A stretch of 17,084 nucleotides of DNA from Myxococcales bacterium. Its GTDB lineage: Bacteria; Myxococcota; Polyangia; Polyangiales; Polyangiaceae. Made by a program: the position numbers and the translations under genes. The notes under the pieces were generated by a model that saw nothing but the letters and a program-made list of their open reading frames with translations, was not told the DNA's origin and ran no database searches. Below, in pieces: positions 15,577-17,084 of the stretch (its first letter is position 1; every line of letters starts with the position of its first letter). Where the stretch lies: positions 1-17,084 of the forward strand of contig JAGQIY010001323.1 in NCBI GenBank assembly GCA_020430865.1, read 5' to 3'.

Positions 15577-16419
15577 ATGCTTACCGGAACCTCTCAGCCG
15601 CGTCCTGCAGACGCCACGTTGGAAGCTGCACGCGGCTCGCTTCGCGAGACGCTGAGTGCGCTTCGCAACCTGGAGCAACTGCTGAAGTCGATCCGCGTCG
15701 GGCCTCGGGCGCTGTCTTCGGTCATCCCAGACGTCCACAGCTCCTGCCAGAGCCTGTCGAACACCATCAGCTCGCTCCTCGGCTCCGTCGCCGGCAGGAT
15801 CGCGGACGCCAGCCCCACGCAAGAACTCGAAGCGTTCGCGCTACCTCGAGCGAAGGAGCTGGTCGACGCACTGGGCAAGGCCCGACGCAAGACGTTGACC
15901 GCAAAGAAGCGGCTGGACCTCGAGCGCATCGTCGCTGCCAAAACGAACGAGCTCGATGCGGTGCGTGCCCTGGCCGAGTGCCTCGACGAGGCCGCAAGCG
16001 GACGCCAGGTGCACATCGACCTGTCCCAGCTCGCCCAGCAGGCTCTGGCTGCAGGGGGTGAGGCGGCAGGTCCTCGCGCTCACATCGGCCTGTCCGCGGA
16101 GCGTCTCGGCGAGGAGCTGTCGGTCAATCCCAAGGTCGCGACCCAGCTGATCGTGTTGTGCGCCTCGGCAGTGACCGACGGCGGACAACGACCAGCGCAG
16201 CTGTCCATCGCCAAGGTCCCCCAGGGCGGCTGTGAACTGCGACTGCGAGGCCTGGAGCACGCCCCGACCGGGGCTTACACGGTGGGACTGCCTGCGAAGA
16301 TCCCCCCCTCGGCGACGTGCCTGAACGCCGTGGCAGCGCTCACGAGGGCGGAGCTGAGCCAAACCGGCGGTGAGCTGGTGCTGCGCTGGAGCGCAGAGTC
16401 GACGCGCGCGAGCGGCTGA
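15577..16419 (+). CDS. Histidine-kinase-like protein lacking ATP-binding motifs, unknown function
   Basis: A 280-aa soluble protein with no named family I can recognise. Residues about 15-145 are predicted helical with heptad-like Leu spacing (SLRETLSALRNLEQLL, then KRLDLERIVAAKTNELDAV), like a dimerisation helix pair; H54 in IPDVHSS is the only His there. Residues about 147-275 follow the order of a histidine-kinase ATPase domain: VHIDLSQLAQQAL, then LSVNPKVATQLIVLCASAV at the N-box place, and a final TGGELVLRWSAE like the GGxI-type end. The N-box Asn is Ser (S197) and the D-x-G-x-G box is absent, so it probably cannot bind ATP. I infer a scaffold, a phosphotransfer-type regulator or a pseudokinase. 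The start is ATG 15577; dapD follows after 97 bp. Confidence 0.7.
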   Translation: MLTGTSQPRPADATLEAARGSLRETLSALRNLEQLLKSIRVGPRALSSVIPDVHSSCQSLSNTISSLLGSVAGRIADASPTQELEAFALPRAKELVDALGKARRKTLTAKKRLDLERIVAAKTNELDAVRALAECLDEAASGRQVHIDLSQLAQQALAAGGEAAGPRAHIGLSAERLGEELSVNPKVATQLIVLCASAVTDGGQRPAQLSIAKVPQGGCELRLRGLEHAPTGAYTVGLPAKIPPSATCLNAVAALTRAELSQTGGELVLRWSAESTRASG

Positions 16420-16516
16420 CGCTGAACGTCCGTGGTCCCATCTCGATGAGCCCCCACGGGTCGCTCACGGCAGAGGGCTTGCTCAGTCCACGGGGCGTCG
16501 GTACATCCATGCCCTC

Positions 16517-17084
16517 ATGGCGACCAACGAAGCGGAAAACCTCGACATCCTGAAGGCTCTGGTCAGCGCGGCGTTCGAAGACCGCTCGCTGCTTGCGGGA
16601 GCCGAGCACAAGCAAGCAGTGCTCGACACCCTGGCGCTGTTGGACTCTGGGAAGATCCGCGTCGCGACTCAGGAGGCCCCCGGGAAGTGGACCACTCACG
16701 CCTGGATCAAGCAGGCCGTGCTGCTCTACTTCGGCGTAGCGCAGATGGAGACCTGGCACGCCGGCCCGATCGAGTTTTTCGACAAGGTCCCCTTGAAGCA
16801 CAACCTGCAGGATGCTGGAGTGCGGGTGGTTCCTCCCGGAACCGTTCGCTACGGTTCATTCATCGAGAAGGGCGCGATCGTGATGCCGGGCTACGTGAAC
16901 ATCGGCGCTTACGTCGGCGCCGGGTCGATGGTCGACACCTGGGCGACCGTGGGCTCGTGCGCGCAGATCGGCCGCGATTGTCACCTCTCGGGGGGAGTCG
17001 GCATCGGCGGGGTGCTGGAGCCGCCCGGAGCCCAGCCGGTGATCATCGAGGATGGCTGCTTCATCGGTTCGCGCTGCATCGTCG
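16517..17084 (+). CDS. dapD: Tetrahydrodipicolinate N-succinyltransferase (partial, 5' part)
   Basis: The first 189 codons of DapD, which adds a succinyl group to tetrahydrodipicolinate in the diaminopimelate/lysine pathway and so feeds peptidoglycan synthesis. The N-terminal helical domain (ALLDSGKIRVA-like, VLLYF) is followed by FFDKVPLKH and VVPPGTVRYGSF. The left-handed beta-helix hexapeptide region has YVNIGAYVGAGSMVDTWATV and SCAQIGRDCHLSGGVGIGGV, nearly identical to the E. coli pattern from memory. The start is ATG 16517; no strong Shine-Dalgarno is visible and the 97-bp gap before it has no clear promoter. The C-terminal third lies beyond the window. Confidence 0.96.
   Translation, partial: MATNEAENLDILKALVSAAFEDRSLLAGAEHKQAVLDTLALLDSGKIRVATQEAPGKWTTHAWIKQAVLLYFGVAQMETWHAGPIEFFDKVPLKHNLQDAGVRVVPPGTVRYGSFIEKGAIVMPGYVNIGAYVGAGSMVDTWATVGSCAQIGRDCHLSGGVGIGGVLEPPGAQPVIIEDGCFIGSRCIV

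Noticed and set aside
16420..16516. Lysine riboswitch or attenuator before dapD
   Set aside because: CCGTGG at 16430 can pair with CCACGG at 16454 or 16488, but the stems are only 6 bp and the 97-bp gap is too short for the known lysine riboswitch.

Overview
The window is GC-rich DNA with strong third-position GC bias, densely packed genes and several regulator types that co-occur in myxobacteria: an ECF sigma factor with a membrane anti-sigma factor, a soluble Hanks-type Ser/Thr kinase, and a PP2C phosphatase fused to a cyclic-nucleotide-type domain. I infer a member of Myxococcota, probably Polyangia/Sorangium-like, but there is no rRNA or other taxonomic marker. I see no mobile element, tRNA, rRNA, CRISPR array or prophage.

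Region 1 (1-4446, + strand). The tail of sucD (TCA cycle) is followed by a weak terminator and about 600 bp of unusual DNA. That DNA holds a perfect dyad, a hairpin and six tandem copies of an 18-bp unit. It leads into a compact four-gene cluster: an RpoH-like sigma factor, an ECF sigma factor, a zinc-type membrane anti-sigma factor with a periplasmic TPR domain, and a secreted, probably beta-rich envelope protein. The last three genes are joined by ATGA start/stop overlaps. The cluster reads as a two-sigma envelope or heat stress circuit and is the strongest candidate in the window for an undescribed system.

Region 2 (4480-8603). A short-chain dehydrogenase (- strand) is divergent from a soluble Ser/Thr kinase (+). 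The kinase is convergent with a eukaryote-like cystathionine beta-synthase (- strand), which is divergent from a Nudix hydrolase of the CoA-pyrophosphatase type (+).

Region 3 (8639-11840, + strand). A zinc-free quinone oxidoreductase overlaps a putative lipoprotein gene by an ATGA. A PP2C phosphatase fused to a degenerate cNMP-binding-like domain follows.

Region 4 (11869-14621). A double-hotdog thioesterase-like protein (- strand) is divergent from a SAM methyltransferase (+). The methyltransferase overlaps by 79 bp, tail to tail, an aminoglycoside-phosphotransferase-fold protein (- strand) with altered kinase motifs.

Region 5 (15005-17084, + strand). ndk with a likely terminator, a protein resembling a histidine kinase that has lost its ATP-binding motifs, and the 5' part of dapD (lysine/peptidoglycan precursor synthesis), which runs off the window. 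sucD and ndk, which I recall as neighbours in many Myxococcota, are here 15 kb apart.
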